The notes: generated by a model not told the origin, from the sequence alone. A stretch of DNA of 18,643 nucleotides from Pseudomonadota bacterium (GCA_021828745.1 JAJZDE010000016.1:1-18643); one strand, 5' to 3'. Numbered from the stretch's first letter, positions 1 through 8,082 are shown. Numbers and translations: made by a program.

Positions 1-745
1 TGGCCGCACTGGCCGCCGCTTGCTTCATGCTCAGGCGCCGCACCCAATTGCTGGTTTCATGGAAACGGTCGGTTTCGATGGGGATTCCCCCAAACACCTT
101 GATGACCTTCTGGCACTGGATCGACTCATCCAGCACGCTGGTGAGATTGCCCATGGCACTCATGGTGTCGCGATTGATATGGCGCAGGCGCAGGTTGACT
201 TTCCGGACGACCCAGGCGATGGGCGGGGCTACCAGCAGGGTGACACTGGTGAGTTGCCAGTTCAGGTAAATCAACCAGCCCATCAGGCCCACAACCACGA
301 AACTGTCCGTGACCAGATTGGTTAGCACGGTCGTGCTGGCCTGCATGACCTGATTGGCGTCATACACCAGTTTGGAGATCAGTTCTCCGGTACTGTGGTC
401 ATCGAAATAACGAGCAGGCAGGTGGAGCAAGCGTTCGAACATTTGTTGACGCAGGTCCATGACCACTTTGTTGCCGACCCAGTTCATGGCGAACTTGGCG
501 ATAAAATTGGCAACGCCTCGAACCAGGAACAGTCCCATCAGCATGAGCGGGACCCAATGCATCCAGTGCGGGTCCTTGTGCACGAAACTTTTGTCGAGCA
601 TGGGTTTGAGCAGGGCCGGCAGAAACGGTTCGGTGGCCGCAGTAAGGATCATGGCCACGACGGCACTGAAAAATTCCCAACGATAGGGGCGCACATGGCG
701 CATCAGGCGGGAATAGAGGGAGGCGGTCCCAGGCAGAAGGCGCAT
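1..745 (-). CDS. msbA: Lipid A export ATP-binding/permease protein MsbA (N-terminal part, cut by window edge)
   Basis: The minus-strand frame opening at the ATG at 745 stays open to the left edge, giving about 248 residues. They read as the transmembrane half of an MsbA-type ABC exporter: an LLKPMLD segment near residue 42, a KVVMDLR stretch, the RYFDDHSTGELISK motif that follows the first coupling helix in MsbA, and the KVIKVFGG motif near the end. MsbA flips lipid A-core across the inner membrane. The ATPase half (Walker A/B, signature) lies outside the window. An in-frame TAG 19 bases upstream of the ATG excludes a longer start. It begins 26 bases after the cobS stop on the same strand, so it may be cotranscribed with the cob genes, although its function is unrelated. 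I see no strong Shine-Dalgarno sequence. A non-MsbA lipid exporter of the same family cannot be wholly excluded. Confidence 0.88.
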   Translation of the reverse strand, partial: MRLLPGTASLYSRLMRHVRPYRWEFFSAVVAMILTAATEPFLPALLKPMLDKSFVHKDPHWMHWVPLMLMGLFLVRGVANFIAKFAMNWVGNKVVMDLRQQMFERLLHLPARYFDDHSTGELISKLVYDANQVMQASTTVLTNLVTDSFVVVGLMGWLIYLNWQLTSVTLLVAPPIAWVVRKVNLRLRHINRDTMSAMGNLTSVLDESIQCQKVIKVFGGIPIETDRFHETSNWVRRLSMKQAAASAA

Positions 746-771
746 GGTGTGGTGAAGTCGGTTCTAAAGTC

Positions 772-1527
772 CTAATTATGCGCTACCAGAGCCAAAGTGA
801 CTACCGTGGCGCTTTCCACCAATTCCACTAGCGCACCCGCCGTATCTCCGGTGGTGCCCTGAATTCGCTCCACGAGTTTTTGGTGCCACCAGTAACCGGC
901 GATCCCTGCTACCAGGATGGCGCCCAGACCGGGGCGTCCGAAGCCAATCAAAACACTGGCCAGCGTCATGATGCAGACTCCCCAGACCGGGGTGCGCGGC
1001 ATGTATCGGGAAAGGGCTTCTCCCATTCCGCCGGGGCGAACGTAGGGGGTCGTCAGGAACAGCAGGCATAGGGCGGTGCGGCCAAGAAGTGGGGGCAGCA
1101 GCAGAAAGCCTGGGGCAATGCGCGCATCCAGCGTGATCAGGGCCATGGCTTTGACCAGTAACACGAGGACCACGCTGACCACGGCAAAAGACCCGCAGCG
1201 AGGGTCTTTCATGAGTTCCAGGATGCGGTCACGGTTTCCTCGCCCCCCCCCAAAGGCATCTACGGAATCGGCCAGTCCATCCAGGTGCAGTGCTCCGGTG
1301 AGTCCGACCCACAGGACCAGAATCAGCGCACCGGATAAATTGGAGGATACCCCCAGATAAGAAGTGAGCGCACACATTCCGGCCAATAAAGCGCCGATGA
1401 TGGCGCCCACAGCAGGATAAAAAAGGAGTGACTGTCCCAACTCCTGAGGGGTCGGGGGAGGACCGGCGGGTAGGGGCAGGCGGGTCAGGAATTGCAGTGC
1501 CAGGCCAAAGGTTCGCAGGGGTTTCAC
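772..1527 (-). CDS. cobS: Adenosylcobinamide-GDP ribazoletransferase (cobalamin synthase) CobS
   Basis: This is a 251-residue polytopic inner-membrane protein, close to the usual CobS length of about 250. It joins alpha-ribazole (or its phosphate) to adenosylcobinamide-GDP, the last step in assembling the nucleotide loop of cobalamin. Visible signatures are QFLTRLPLP near the N terminus, the family motif GALHLDGLADSVDAFGGG, and MKDPRCGSFAV. The hydrophobic remainder forms several membrane segments. The start is a GTG (1527-1525) that overlaps the cobC stop as GTGA. Its upstream Shine-Dalgarno match is poor, so translation probably depends on coupling to cobC. The three glycines of the FGGG motif are all encoded as GGG, giving a run of nine G in the coding strand. 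Identification is secure from the motifs and the cob neighbours. Confidence 0.95.
   Translation of the reverse strand: MKPLRTFGLALQFLTRLPLPAGPPPTPQELGQSLLFYPAVGAIIGALLAGMCALTSYLGVSSNLSGALILVLWVGLTGALHLDGLADSVDAFGGGRGNRDRILELMKDPRCGSFAVVSVVLVLLVKAMALITLDARIAPGFLLLPPLLGRTALCLLFLTTPYVRPGGMGEALSRYMPRTPVWGVCIMTLASVLIGFGRPGLGAILVAGIAGYWWHQKLVERIQGTTGDTAGALVELVESATVVTLALVAHN
1243..1251. repeat. Homopolymeric C9 tract (G9 in the coding strand) inside cobS
   Basis: Nine consecutive C on the plus strand encode three consecutive GGG glycine codons in the conserved DAFGGG motif of cobS. The length is read directly from the sequence. Runs of this length are prone to slippage and to sequencing error. The reading frame is intact at nine. 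Confidence 0.8.
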
Positions 1528-2084
1528 GCAGAGTGGGACTCATATTTTATCCAGTCGTTCACGGCATGCAAAGAGCCGTGGGGGACCGGGTAAGTCAAAA
1601 AATCGCTGCGCCGGGTTCGGTTCAGTCGATGATGCAACAGACGGATGACTCCGCCATGGGTAACCAGTAGAACGGATTGACCTGCGTACTGTTGCATCGA
1701 TTCGATCCAGCCAGCTTCGACACGCTGGCAGAAATGATCGAGTGTTTCCCCTTCGGGGGGAGGCTGCTGCCAGGGGTCACGCCAGAATGCTGCCAATGTT
1801 TGAGGGTCTTTACGGATCAATTCTGCGGCTGTGTGTCCCTCCCAACATCCGAAATCCAGTTCTCTGAAACGTTCGTCCACCGTCAGAGGGATCTGCAGGC
1901 GGGTGGCCAGATTTTCGGCAAAGTGCCGGCAACGCTGGCGGGGAGAGCATACGATCCGATTCCCGCGCCAGAAGGTCACGGCTTGTTCCATTTGTTGCCA
2001 ACCCAGATCGGTCAGTGGATCATCCAGGCGTCCCCGAAAACCCTCGTGTCCGGTGTCTCCGTGGCGGAGAAGATGGGAGATCAC
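1524..2084 (-). CDS. cobC: Alpha-ribazole phosphatase, histidine phosphatase superfamily (CobC)
   Basis: This 186-residue protein carries the histidine phosphatase fingerprint: LLRHGDT at residues 6-12 with the phosphate-accepting His at 8, the acid in [11 protein letters not shown], and the second catalytic His in VTHGGVIR. The family removes the 5' phosphate of alpha-ribazole 5'-phosphate or of adenosylcobalamin 5'-phosphate in nucleotide-loop assembly. The superfamily has many substrates, so the specific name rests mainly on its position between cobT and cobS. The start is a GTG (2084-2082) overlapping the cobT stop as GTGA, with GGAG five to six bases upstream. Its own stop overlaps the cobS start in the same way. 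It is cytosolic with no signal sequence. Confidence 0.88.
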   Translation of the reverse strand: MISHLLRHGDTGHEGFRGRLDDPLTDLGWQQMEQAVTFWRGNRIVCSPRQRCRHFAENLATRLQIPLTVDERFRELDFGCWEGHTAAELIRKDPQTLAAFWRDPWQQPPPEGETLDHFCQRVEAGWIESMQQYAGQSVLLVTHGGVIRLLHHRLNRTRRSDFLTYPVPHGSLHAVNDWIKYESHSA

Positions 2085-3133
2085 AACTTCTCCGAAACTG
2101 ACGCTTCGGCAAAGGTGGCCATCTCCTCATGGAGCGCACAGGCCAGACGCAGCAGGGGGATGGCGCTGGCGGCGCCACTGCCTTCGCCCAGGTGCAGACC
2201 GAGGGACAAGAGCGGGTGGGCATGCAGTGCTTCAAGAATGGCGTGATGCCCGGGCTCGGACGACCGGTGGCCATACAAAAACCAACGCGCAACCCCGGGA
2301 TTCATGCGTTCTGCCACGAGTGCGGCCACACTGCTGATGAACCCGTCCACCAGCACGGGCAGACCCTGCTGGGCAGCGGTACAGTAGGCGCCGGTGAGGG
2401 CGGCAATTTCGAATCCTCCCAGGTGTTTCAGGATGGCGTAGGGGGACGTGAGTGCGCGCTCATGTTTCAACAGGCTTTGGGCAATGACCTCGATCTTGTG
2501 AGATACACCGGCTGTAGCCAATCCGGTACCGGGGCCCGCCAGTCGTTGGGGGGGAAGACCGAGCAGGACACAGGCCATGGCAGTGGCAGAAGTCGTGTTG
2601 CCGATGCCCATTTCTCCGCCGATGAAGAGGTCTGCGCCGGTCTGCAGTGCGGCTTCGACACGGGCCCGTCCGGCGGCCAGAGCCGCATGGCATTGGGATT
2701 CGGTCATGGCGGGCACATGAAGGAAATTGGCGGTGCCGGGGCCCAACTCCAGATGATGCACGCCAGGCACTTGCGTCAGGTTCTGAACCGTGCCCAGATC
2801 GATGACTTCGAGGGATGCGCCCAAAGTTCGGGCCAGCACGCTGATGGCTGCGCCGCCCCGGGCAAAGTTCTTGATCATTTCGCCCGTGACGGCCTGGGGG
2901 AAGGCGGAGATATTTTCTGCGGTGATGCCGTGGTCTCCCGCGAAGATGCTGATCCATACCTGCTTCATGTGTGGGCGTTCCCGCCCTTGAGCGGCGGCCA
3001 GGAAACAGGCCAATTCCTCCAGTCGGCCGAGAGAACCGGGGGGTTTGGTCAGTTGTGCCTGGCGCTGGTGCGCTGCCAGACGCGCGACTTCATCCAGTGG
3101 ATGAGGGGGAAGGGTCAACCAGTCAGGAATCAT
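2081..3133 (-). CDS. cobT: Nicotinate-nucleotide--dimethylbenzimidazole phosphoribosyltransferase CobT
   Basis: This 350-residue protein matches the standard CobT length. CobT transfers ribose phosphate from nicotinate mononucleotide to dimethylbenzimidazole to make alpha-ribazole phosphate, the lower ligand precursor of cobalamin. Visible family motifs are [14 protein letters not shown] near the N terminus, [15 protein letters not shown] in the middle, [10 protein letters not shown], and [11 protein letters not shown] near the C terminus. The Glu in that last motif falls at residue 317, the same number as the catalytic Glu of the Salmonella enzyme. The ATG start at 3133 overlaps the cobU stop (ATGA) and has AAGGA about five bases upstream. 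The gene sits in a chain of overlaps with cobU and cobC. Nothing appears truncated or degraded. Confidence 0.96.
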   Translation of the reverse strand: MIPDWLTLPPHPLDEVARLAAHQRQAQLTKPPGSLGRLEELACFLAAAQGRERPHMKQVWISIFAGDHGITAENISAFPQAVTGEMIKNFARGGAAISVLARTLGASLEVIDLGTVQNLTQVPGVHHLELGPGTANFLHVPAMTESQCHAALAAGRARVEAALQTGADLFIGGEMGIGNTTSATAMACVLLGLPPQRLAGPGTGLATAGVSHKIEVIAQSLLKHERALTSPYAILKHLGGFEIAALTGAYCTAAQQGLPVLVDGFISSVAALVAERMNPGVARWFLYGHRSSEPGHHAILEALHAHPLLSLGLHLGEGSGAASAIPLLRLACALHEEMATFAEASVSEKL

Positions 3134-3666
3134 GGGCGTCCTTTCAAAAAAATGGGAAGTCCGGCGACCATCAACAAAACCGGGTCGCAGAGAGTCGCCA
3201 GGGCCTGATGCAGGCGACCGGCCTGATCGCAGAAACGGCGGGTCAATTCTCCGAGGGGGACGACGCCCAATCCGGTTTCGTTGCTGACCAGGATCAGGGT
3301 GCCGGGCAAGGAGGGGAGGAGTGCCAGGAGGGCATCCTGCTCACGCTGTGCACACTGCGGGTCGGAATCGAACAGCAGGTTGGTCAACCACAGCGTCAAA
3401 CAGTCCACCAGGATGAGGCCTTCGGGATGGGCATGGGTGAGCAGGGTCCTCGCCAAAGCCACCGGTTCTTCGATCACTTGCCAATGGGCTGGGCGGGTCG
3501 AACGGTGATGGGCAATGCGTGCGCGCATTTCCTCATCCTCGATTCGGGCAGTGGCAAGATAAGTGACCGGACGGGCACTGTGTTTGGCCCACTGTTCGGC
3601 CTGAGCGCTTTTACCGGAACGAACGCCGCCTAGAATCAGGACTCGCTGTGGTGCCTCAGCGTTCAT
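3130..3666 (-). CDS. cobU: Adenosylcobinamide kinase / adenosylcobinamide-phosphate guanylyltransferase CobU
   Basis: CobU phosphorylates adenosylcobinamide and then transfers GMP to it, giving the AdoCbi-GDP used by CobS. From the ATG at 3666 the protein is 178 residues, the normal length. It shows a P-loop GGVRSGKS at residues 13-20, the ARIAHHR segment whose first His (53) corresponds to the guanylylated His46 of Salmonella Cob[11 protein letters not shown], and [14 protein letters not shown] at 3672 gives two extra residues, but homology supports the ATG. The start lies 11 bases inside the end of rdgC, and the stop overlaps cobT. The ribosome-binding match is weak, so translation is probably coupled to rdgC. 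Function is confident. Confidence 0.95.
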   Translation of the reverse strand: MNAEAPQRVLILGGVRSGKSAQAEQWAKHSARPVTYLATARIEDEEMRARIAHHRSTRPAHWQVIEEPVALARTLLTHAHPEGLILVDCLTLWLTNLLFDSDPQCAQREQDALLALLPSLPGTLILVSNETGLGVVPLGELTRRFCDQAGRLHQALATLCDPVLLMVAGLPIFLKGRP

Positions 3667-4537
3667 CCACACCGTCCAGAGCTTCCACCAGATCCCTGAT
3701 CAAGTGGGAAAATTCGCTGGTCATCAGGGTGAAATCATTATCGAAGGCTTCTTCACCGGCGTTTGAACTTTCGCTCAGAATGTCGTGCGGGGACAGGCGT
3801 CTCAATTGCAGGGCTTCGTCCAGCACGAAGGAGATTTTCTGCCCCCAGGTCAGGGCAAGACGGGAAACTTCCTTGCCCCCTTGCACGTGCTGCCGGATCT
3901 CTGCGCCTTCCAGGGAGTGGTGGGCATAGCGCACTTTCATGCGTTCATCCTGGCGGGCGCGCAACTCGCAATCCTGGTCGATGGTGAAAACCGCAGGAAG
4001 CGTGTCTTCCACCAGCCATTGAGTCATGGCCGTGACTGGAGACAAACGGGTGCGCAGGGGGGCAGCACTGAACTCCACACCACATTTCCGCAAGGTTTCC
4101 AGCACTTCCTCGGCACGTCCGGGATTGGCGCTGTCTACCGCCAGCCAATGGTTTTGCGGGTCGATCCAGGCATGGGTTCTGCGTTGTACGGAAAAGGCGC
4201 GGGGGAGCAATTCATCCGTCACTTCTTCCTTGATATCCTTCATCTGTTTACGCCCCGGTTTATAGCCACGGGTATGTTCGAATTCCTCGGCGCGCTGCCG
4301 TGCCTGTTGGGCAATCACGGAGGCGGGCAGGAGTTTTTTTTCGATGCCAAGACAAATCAGCAGATGGGGCGGCAGGGTATAAACAAAGTCTTCGTCATTG
4401 GGGGGGAGCCAGCCGTTGCGCTGCAGGTCACTTCCCGTGCAGGACTGAAGGGGGCGGTGCGACAATCGCTCACTCAGTGACTCGGCCGAATCCTTCCAGG
4501 CGCCGAGGCGATAAAGCACAAGATTCTTGAACCACAT
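3656..4537 (-). CDS. rdgC: Recombination-associated protein RdgC
   Basis: RdgC is a DNA-binding, ring-forming protein that modulates RecA in beta- and gamma-proteobacteria. The 293-residue product begins MWFKNL, the conserved RdgC opening, and carries the family blocks KEEVTDELLPRAFS, MTQWLVEDTLPA, HVQGGKEVSRLALTW and FDNDFTLMTSEFSHLIRDLVEAL at the C terminus. A TTG at 4543 would add two residues, but an AGGGA Shine-Dalgarno sequence sits six bases before the ATG at 4537, which decides the start. Its last 11 bases overlap the start of cobU, so it appears to head the cobalamin unit although it has no metabolic link to it. rmuC lies 49 bases upstream on the same strand. I see no truncation or missing conserved block. 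Confidence 0.95.
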   Translation of the reverse strand: MWFKNLVLYRLGAWKDSAESLSERLSHRPLQSCTGSDLQRNGWLPPNDEDFVYTLPPHLLICLGIEKKLLPASVIAQQARQRAEEFEHTRGYKPGRKQMKDIKEEVTDELLPRAFSVQRRTHAWIDPQNHWLAVDSANPGRAEEVLETLRKCGVEFSAAPLRTRLSPVTAMTQWLVEDTLPAVFTIDQDCELRARQDERMKVRYAHHSLEGAEIRQHVQGGKEVSRLALTWGQKISFVLDEALQLRRLSPHDILSESSNAGEEAFDNDFTLMTSEFSHLIRDLVEALDGVDER

Positions 4538-4543
4538 GATCAA

Positions 4544-4548
4544 TCCCT
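4544..4548 (-). promoter_or_regulatory. Ribosome binding site AGGGA of rdgC
   Basis: On the minus strand AGGGA is followed by six bases and then ATG at 4537. It abuts the alternative TTG at 4543, leaving no room to serve it, and so selects the ATG. Confidence 0.6.
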
Positions 4549-4586
4549 ATAAAGGATGGAATTCTACCAGAAGGACGGTGAGACCC

Positions 4587-6071
4587 TCACAGGGGCGAGG
4601 GATCTTCCGGGGGACTCTCCAATTCCAGTGCGGCTTTTGTCACCAGTTCCTCAGGCAGGCGTGCCTGGATGGATACCCCCAGGCGTTCGAATTCGCGCGC
4701 CTGAGCAATCAAATTTCCTTTACCCGTATGGAGTTGACCATAGGCCTTGTCGTAGACGGTGCGGGCTTTTTCCAACTCCCTGCCGACTTGTTCCATGCTG
4801 GTGACGAAGCCCACCAGTTTTTTATAGACCCGGCTGGCCCGTTCTGCCAGTTCTGCCGTATGGGCATTCTGTTCTTCGAAACGCCACAGTTGGCGGACGA
4901 TATTGAGACTGGTCATGAGGGTGGTGGGGGTGGCGACCAGCACATTTTTTTCGATGGCATTCTGGAACAAACTGTCATCGGCGCGCAGGGCTTCCACAAA
5001 GGCCGATTCGATGGGGATGAACATGAATACCATTTCCGGCGTGTTGAGTCCCGGCAGGGTGAAATAGGAACGATCGGACAGTTCCTGAATGCGTGCAGCC
5101 ACTGCCTGGACATGTTCCTTCAGGGCAACGGCACGTTCCGCATCTCCTTCTGCATTGACGTAACGGGTGTAGGCATTGAGCGAAACCTTGGCGTCGATGA
5201 TCAGATGTTTGGACTGGGGCAGATAGATGACGACATCAGGGCGCCGTCGTCCTTCCTCCGTGGCAAAACTGACTTCTCGCTGGTAATCCTGACCCTCGCG
5301 CAGCCCCGAGCGATCCAGCAGGTTCTCCAGGACCAACTCGCCCCAATTCCCTTGTTTTTTGGCCTGGCCCTTGAGGGCCGTGGCCAGTTGGTGGGCTTCC
5401 TCGCTCATCTGCTGGTTGAGCGTCTTGAGAAGTCCCAATTCGGCTTTGAGTTGAGCCTGCTGCTCCGTGTCGCGACGGTGAATTTCTTCCACCTTAGTGC
5501 CAAACTCGCCCAGTCGCTCCCGTAAGGGATTGAGCAGTTGACCCAGGGAGTTCTCATTCTGTTCCTTGAAATGACGGGACTTTTCTTCCAGGATGTCATT
5601 GGCCAGGTTTTTGAATTGCAGGGATAATTCATCCCGTGCTTCCTGCAGGAGAACGATTTTTTCTCCTGCCTGGGCGCGTTCTGCATCCAGTCGCGTCTGT
5701 AATTCCGCAACCTGGGCCAAATGTTGACGATGGTCGTTGACCTCCCTCTGGAGGTTCTGGCGCGCTTCGTTCAACTCCTCTGCCAATCTTTGGCAACGGC
5801 CTTGTTCGGCGGTCAGTTCGGCGGATAAGCGTCCCTCCTGGATGCGCCAGAGATGTTCATGGTCGCGCGCCTGGTTCAAGGTTTGTTCGAGTTCGCTCAA
5901 ACGCCTTTCCAGTTCAGGCAGTCGACTGGCTCGTTCCATCCATTGAGCACGCTCCACGGCTCCTTCCGATCGTCCTTTTTCGGCGCAAACTGCCAGTCGG
6001 CTGCGCCAGATCAAACTGGAGAGCAAGGCTCCCAGCGCCAGAGAAAGGACACCAACGACTATAACCTCCAT
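4587..6071 (-). CDS. rmuC: DNA recombination protein RmuC
   Basis: This 494-residue protein has the RmuC layout: one N-terminal membrane segment (about residues 3-24), a long charged coiled coil (about 30-220) rich in Glu, Gln, Arg and Leu, then the RmuC nuclease-like domain. That domain contains KKQGNWGELVLENLL, RRRPDVVIYLP and LIIDAKVSL. The D...DAK pattern fits a PD-(D/E)xK-type fold. RmuC limits inversions at short inverted repeats and is thought to act on DNA structures. The start chosen is the ATG at 6071, with AGGGAG seven bases upstream. A TTG at 6077 would add two residues but is badly placed for that site. It follows opgD by 27 bases and precedes rdgC by 49, so the two genome-maintenance genes are probably cotranscribed. 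Confidence 0.95.
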   Translation of the reverse strand: MEVIVVGVLSLALGALLSSLIWRSRLAVCAEKGRSEGAVERAQWMERASRLPELERRLSELEQTLNQARDHEHLWRIQEGRLSAELTAEQGRCQRLAEELNEARQNLQREVNDHRQHLAQVAELQTRLDAERAQAGEKIVLLQEARDELSLQFKNLANDILEEKSRHFKEQNENSLGQLLNPLRERLGEFGTKVEEIHRRDTEQQAQLKAELGLLKTLNQQMSEEAHQLATALKGQAKKQGNWGELVLENLLDRSGLREGQDYQREVSFATEEGRRRPDVVIYLPQSKHLIIDAKVSLNAYTRYVNAEGDAERAVALKEHVQAVAARIQELSDRSYFTLPGLNTPEMVFMFIPIESAFVEALRADDSLFQNAIEKNVLVATPTTLMTSLNIVRQLWRFEEQNAHTAELAERASRVYKKLVGFVTSMEQVGRELEKARTVYDKAYGQLHTGKGNLIAQAREFERLGVSIQARLPEELVTKAALELESPPEDPSPL

Positions 6072-6078
6072 GTGCAAA

Positions 6079-6084
6079 CTCCCT
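6079..6084 (-). promoter_or_regulatory. Ribosome binding site AGGGAG of rmuC
   Basis: AGGGAG lies on the minus strand seven bases before the ATG at 6071. It favours that start over the in-frame TTG at 6077. Confidence 0.6.
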
Positions 6085-6098
6085 GAGTGGACTCGGCT

Positions 6099-7703
6099 TC
6101 AAGTGGGCAGGTAATGATAGAGCCAGGTTTCGCTCAAGGTGTCGTTTCCCCGCCGCAGATATAAACGGATATCCACGGGATCGTTGCCTGTTACTTCGGC
6201 CAGGTCGAAGAGTGTGCGCCACAATCCGGGTTGGCCATTGGGGACGGGTTCCGTAGCGGCATTCAGGATACGTCCACGCGATGGCGTAATGACGGCTTCG
6301 GGCGCACTCCCTGACGGAAGGTGGAACAGTTCTCCACCTTGAAAAACCACCTCGAACTTATGTGCGCCGGATAACCGGTGGGCAGGTTCTCCTCCTCGTC
6401 CGATCCCGGTACCAACACAGCGTGCCAGGGAGGTGGCAAAGGGTTCATCGGCCTGCCAGTAGAGACGGTAACGCAGGGAATGCTGGGATCCGGCGCGTGC
6501 CGGGGCAGCGGGGACCCACATGGCCACGACGTTGTCGTACAACTCTTCCGTGGTGTGGAGTTCCACCAGCCGGACTGTGCCCTTACCCCAGGAATTCAGG
6601 GGCTCGATCCATAAACTGGGGCGCCGTTCGTAATGCACGGCATCCAGATATTGATCGAAATGACGTTCGCGTTGGATCAGGCCAAAACCCTTCGGGTTTT
6701 CATCGGAAAAATAGGACACCTCGATGCCGGAGGGATTGATCAGTGGTCGCCAAACATGCTCATTGGCTCCCGTCCATAAGGAAAGTCCATCTGAGTCATG
6801 GACCTGTGGTCTCCAGTCGACTTGAAAAGCCTTGTCTTTGTCGGCAAACCAGTACATGGAAGTCATGGGGGCCAGTCCGAACTGGGCGATATCACGGCGC
6901 AGAAACAGTTCCGCCTGGATGTCCATGAGGACACCCTTGTCCCGGGTGAGGATGAAGTGGTACGCCCCGGAGAGACTGGGGCCGTCCAACAGGGCATAGA
7001 CCGATACTTCCCGCGATCCAGGTTGAGGGGGGGCGAAGTAAAAGTGTGTGAAGAGAGGAAATTCTTCCTTTTGATCCCTGGTGGCGGTATTGACAGAAAC
7101 CCCCCGCGCTGAAATGCCATACTGATACTCGTCGCCGATGGCGCGAAAATAGGACGCGCCCAGGAAGGCTGCCCAGTCGTTATTGTGCCAGTCCGGTCCG
7201 GAACCGCTGCGGCTTTCCTGGATGCGGAATCCGGCAAAGCCTGCCGGATGGCTCAATTCTTGGGCTGGACTATGCTCGGGCATGTCAAACAGGTGCTTGT
7301 CGAAGAGGACCTCCCGCGCTTCGGTGTGCGTGCGTTCATTTTCCAGAGGCTGGTCGAGACGATACATTTTGACGGGAAAGGGGAAAAATTTGCCCGGATG
7401 AAAAAAGGCGATGGCGTAGTCTCCCGGACCGTCTGAAAAAAGTGCATGGTCCATCTTGAAATGGATCTGACCATGGGCATCCCAGTCGATACGGTCGACG
7501 ATGGCGGCATCGGGAGACAGGGGGGACGCGTAGGGTTTCTGGGCCTGTTTTTTGGCTTCGGCGCACAATCCCTCCCAGGAAAAGGTGGTTCCCTGTCCCA
7601 GATTCAGATCGTTGGATTCGGCCTGTGCAAGGTGGGTGAAGAGTGGACTGGCCAGCAAAGTACCGAGGGTGCCCATAAAGTGACGGCGATTCAGGAACGG
7701 CAT
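6099..7703 (-). CDS. opgD: Periplasmic glucan biosynthesis protein, MdoG/OpgG-OpgD family (OpgD-like, Tat-exported)
   Basis: This 534-residue protein matches the MdoG family throughout. Blocks include HPAGFAGFRI, AAFLGASYFRAIG, YGISARGVSVNTA, FPLFTHFYF, LAPMTSMYWF, NPKGFGLIQRERHFDQY and WGKGTVRLVELHT. These proteins act in the periplasm in making osmoregulated glucans. The first 30 residues are a twin-arginine signal: NRRHFMG, a hydrophobic stretch, and a likely AxA cleavage site (AQA) near residue 28. OpgD of E. coli is Tat-exported while OpgG uses Sec, so I favour OpgD. The Tat signal is the only basis for that choice. The usual partner, the OpgH glucosyltransferase, is not adjacent. The gene is the first of the minus-strand run, divergent from the HMA gene, and is followed 27 bases later by rmuC. 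Confidence 0.88.
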   Translation of the reverse strand: MPFLNRRHFMGTLGTLLASPLFTHLAQAESNDLNLGQGTTFSWEGLCAEAKKQAQKPYASPLSPDAAIVDRIDWDAHGQIHFKMDHALFSDGPGDYAIAFFHPGKFFPFPVKMYRLDQPLENERTHTEAREVLFDKHLFDMPEHSPAQELSHPAGFAGFRIQESRSGSGPDWHNNDWAAFLGASYFRAIGDEYQYGISARGVSVNTATRDQKEEFPLFTHFYFAPPQPGSREVSVYALLDGPSLSGAYHFILTRDKGVLMDIQAELFLRRDIAQFGLAPMTSMYWFADKDKAFQVDWRPQVHDSDGLSLWTGANEHVWRPLINPSGIEVSYFSDENPKGFGLIQRERHFDQYLDAVHYERRPSLWIEPLNSWGKGTVRLVELHTTEELYDNVVAMWVPAAPARAGSQHSLRYRLYWQADEPFATSLARCVGTGIGRGGEPAHRLSGAHKFEVVFQGGELFHLPSGSAPEAVITPSRGRILNAATEPVPNGQPGLWRTLFDLAEVTGNDPVDIRLYLRRGNDTLSETWLYHYLPT

Positions 7704-7786
7704 GGCAGTTTCTCATCCTGACAATTAAAGTTGGAGGGCTGTAGTATAACCTTCTGCAAAATTATTTCGGTACGGGAGGGTATTTG
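7704..7786. promoter_or_regulatory. Divergent promoter region between opgD-like gene and HMA gene
   Basis: These 83 bases separate two divergently transcribed genes and should hold both promoters. The most convincing element is TATACT on the minus strand (7743-7748), a -10-like hexamer about 40 bases before the opgD ATG. On the plus strand TATAAC (7745-7750) overlaps it. Neither has a good -35 at the right spacing. GGGAGGG (7774-7780) is a strong Shine-Dalgarno sequence six bases before the ATG at 7787 and sets the HMA start over the in-frame TTG at 7784. I saw no clear MerR/CueR-type palindrome. Confidence 0.35.
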
Positions 7787-8005
7787 ATGAGCAACCGTCG
7801 ATCCGGGGAATTGAATTTGACCGTGACAGGCATGACGTGTCAGGGTTGTGTGGGCACGGTTCGCCGTGTCGTGAGTGCCGTACAAGGGGTCGAAGACCTT
7901 GCCGTCGATCTGGACACCGGGACTGTCCGGGTGCGCGGTGCGGTGGACCCTGAAGGGGTGATGGCTGCGATTCGGGACGCTGGCTACGAAGTGTGCCGTG
8001 CCTGA
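7787..8005 (+). CDS. Heavy-metal-associated (HMA) domain protein, CopZ-like
   Basis: This 72-residue single-domain protein has the HMA metal-binding loop GMTCQGC (Cys 18 and 21), followed by the usual VRRVVSAVQGVEDLAVDL helix and strand and a final GYEVCRA. An extra Cys (70) lies three residues from the C terminus. CopZ-type proteins carry Cu(I) in the cytoplasm and hand it to P-type ATPases or regulators, and the CxxC fits that. No copper ATPase, CueR or other metal gene is visible in the window, so the partner is unknown. The ATG at 7787 has an excellent ribosome binding site. It is divergent from opgD and lies upstream of the c-di-GMP gene on the same strand. Copper is the likeliest metal, but this is family knowledge only. 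Confidence 0.85.
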   Translation: MSNRRSGELNLTVTGMTCQGCVGTVRRVVSAVQGVEDLAVDLDTGTVRVRGAVDPEGVMAAIRDAGYEVCRA

Positions 8006-8053
8006 TTCTGCGCGCCTTATCCAGGCGGTTCACTGAGTTCCCCAAAGGACTAC

Positions 8054-8082
8054 TTGATCCTTGCGGGTCGGTATAGGACAAT
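8054..8082 (+). promoter_or_regulatory. Possible sigma70-like promoter before the zinc-ribbon microORF
   Basis: TTGATC (8054-8059) and GACAAT (8077-8082) are spaced by 17 bases, each matching four of six consensus positions. The inferred start would be just before the AAGGAA at 8095. This is a weak match, and such matches are common by chance. Confidence 0.25.

Noticed and set aside
2129..3208. 359-residue plus-strand frame over cobT
   Set aside because: It is an exact shadow of cobT; no ribosome site and no domain signature.
4527..5525. 332-residue plus-strand frame over rmuC
   Set aside because: It is antisense to the conserved RmuC domain with no family features. Phe/Gln-rich composition comes from the reverse complement of Glu/Lys/Leu codons.
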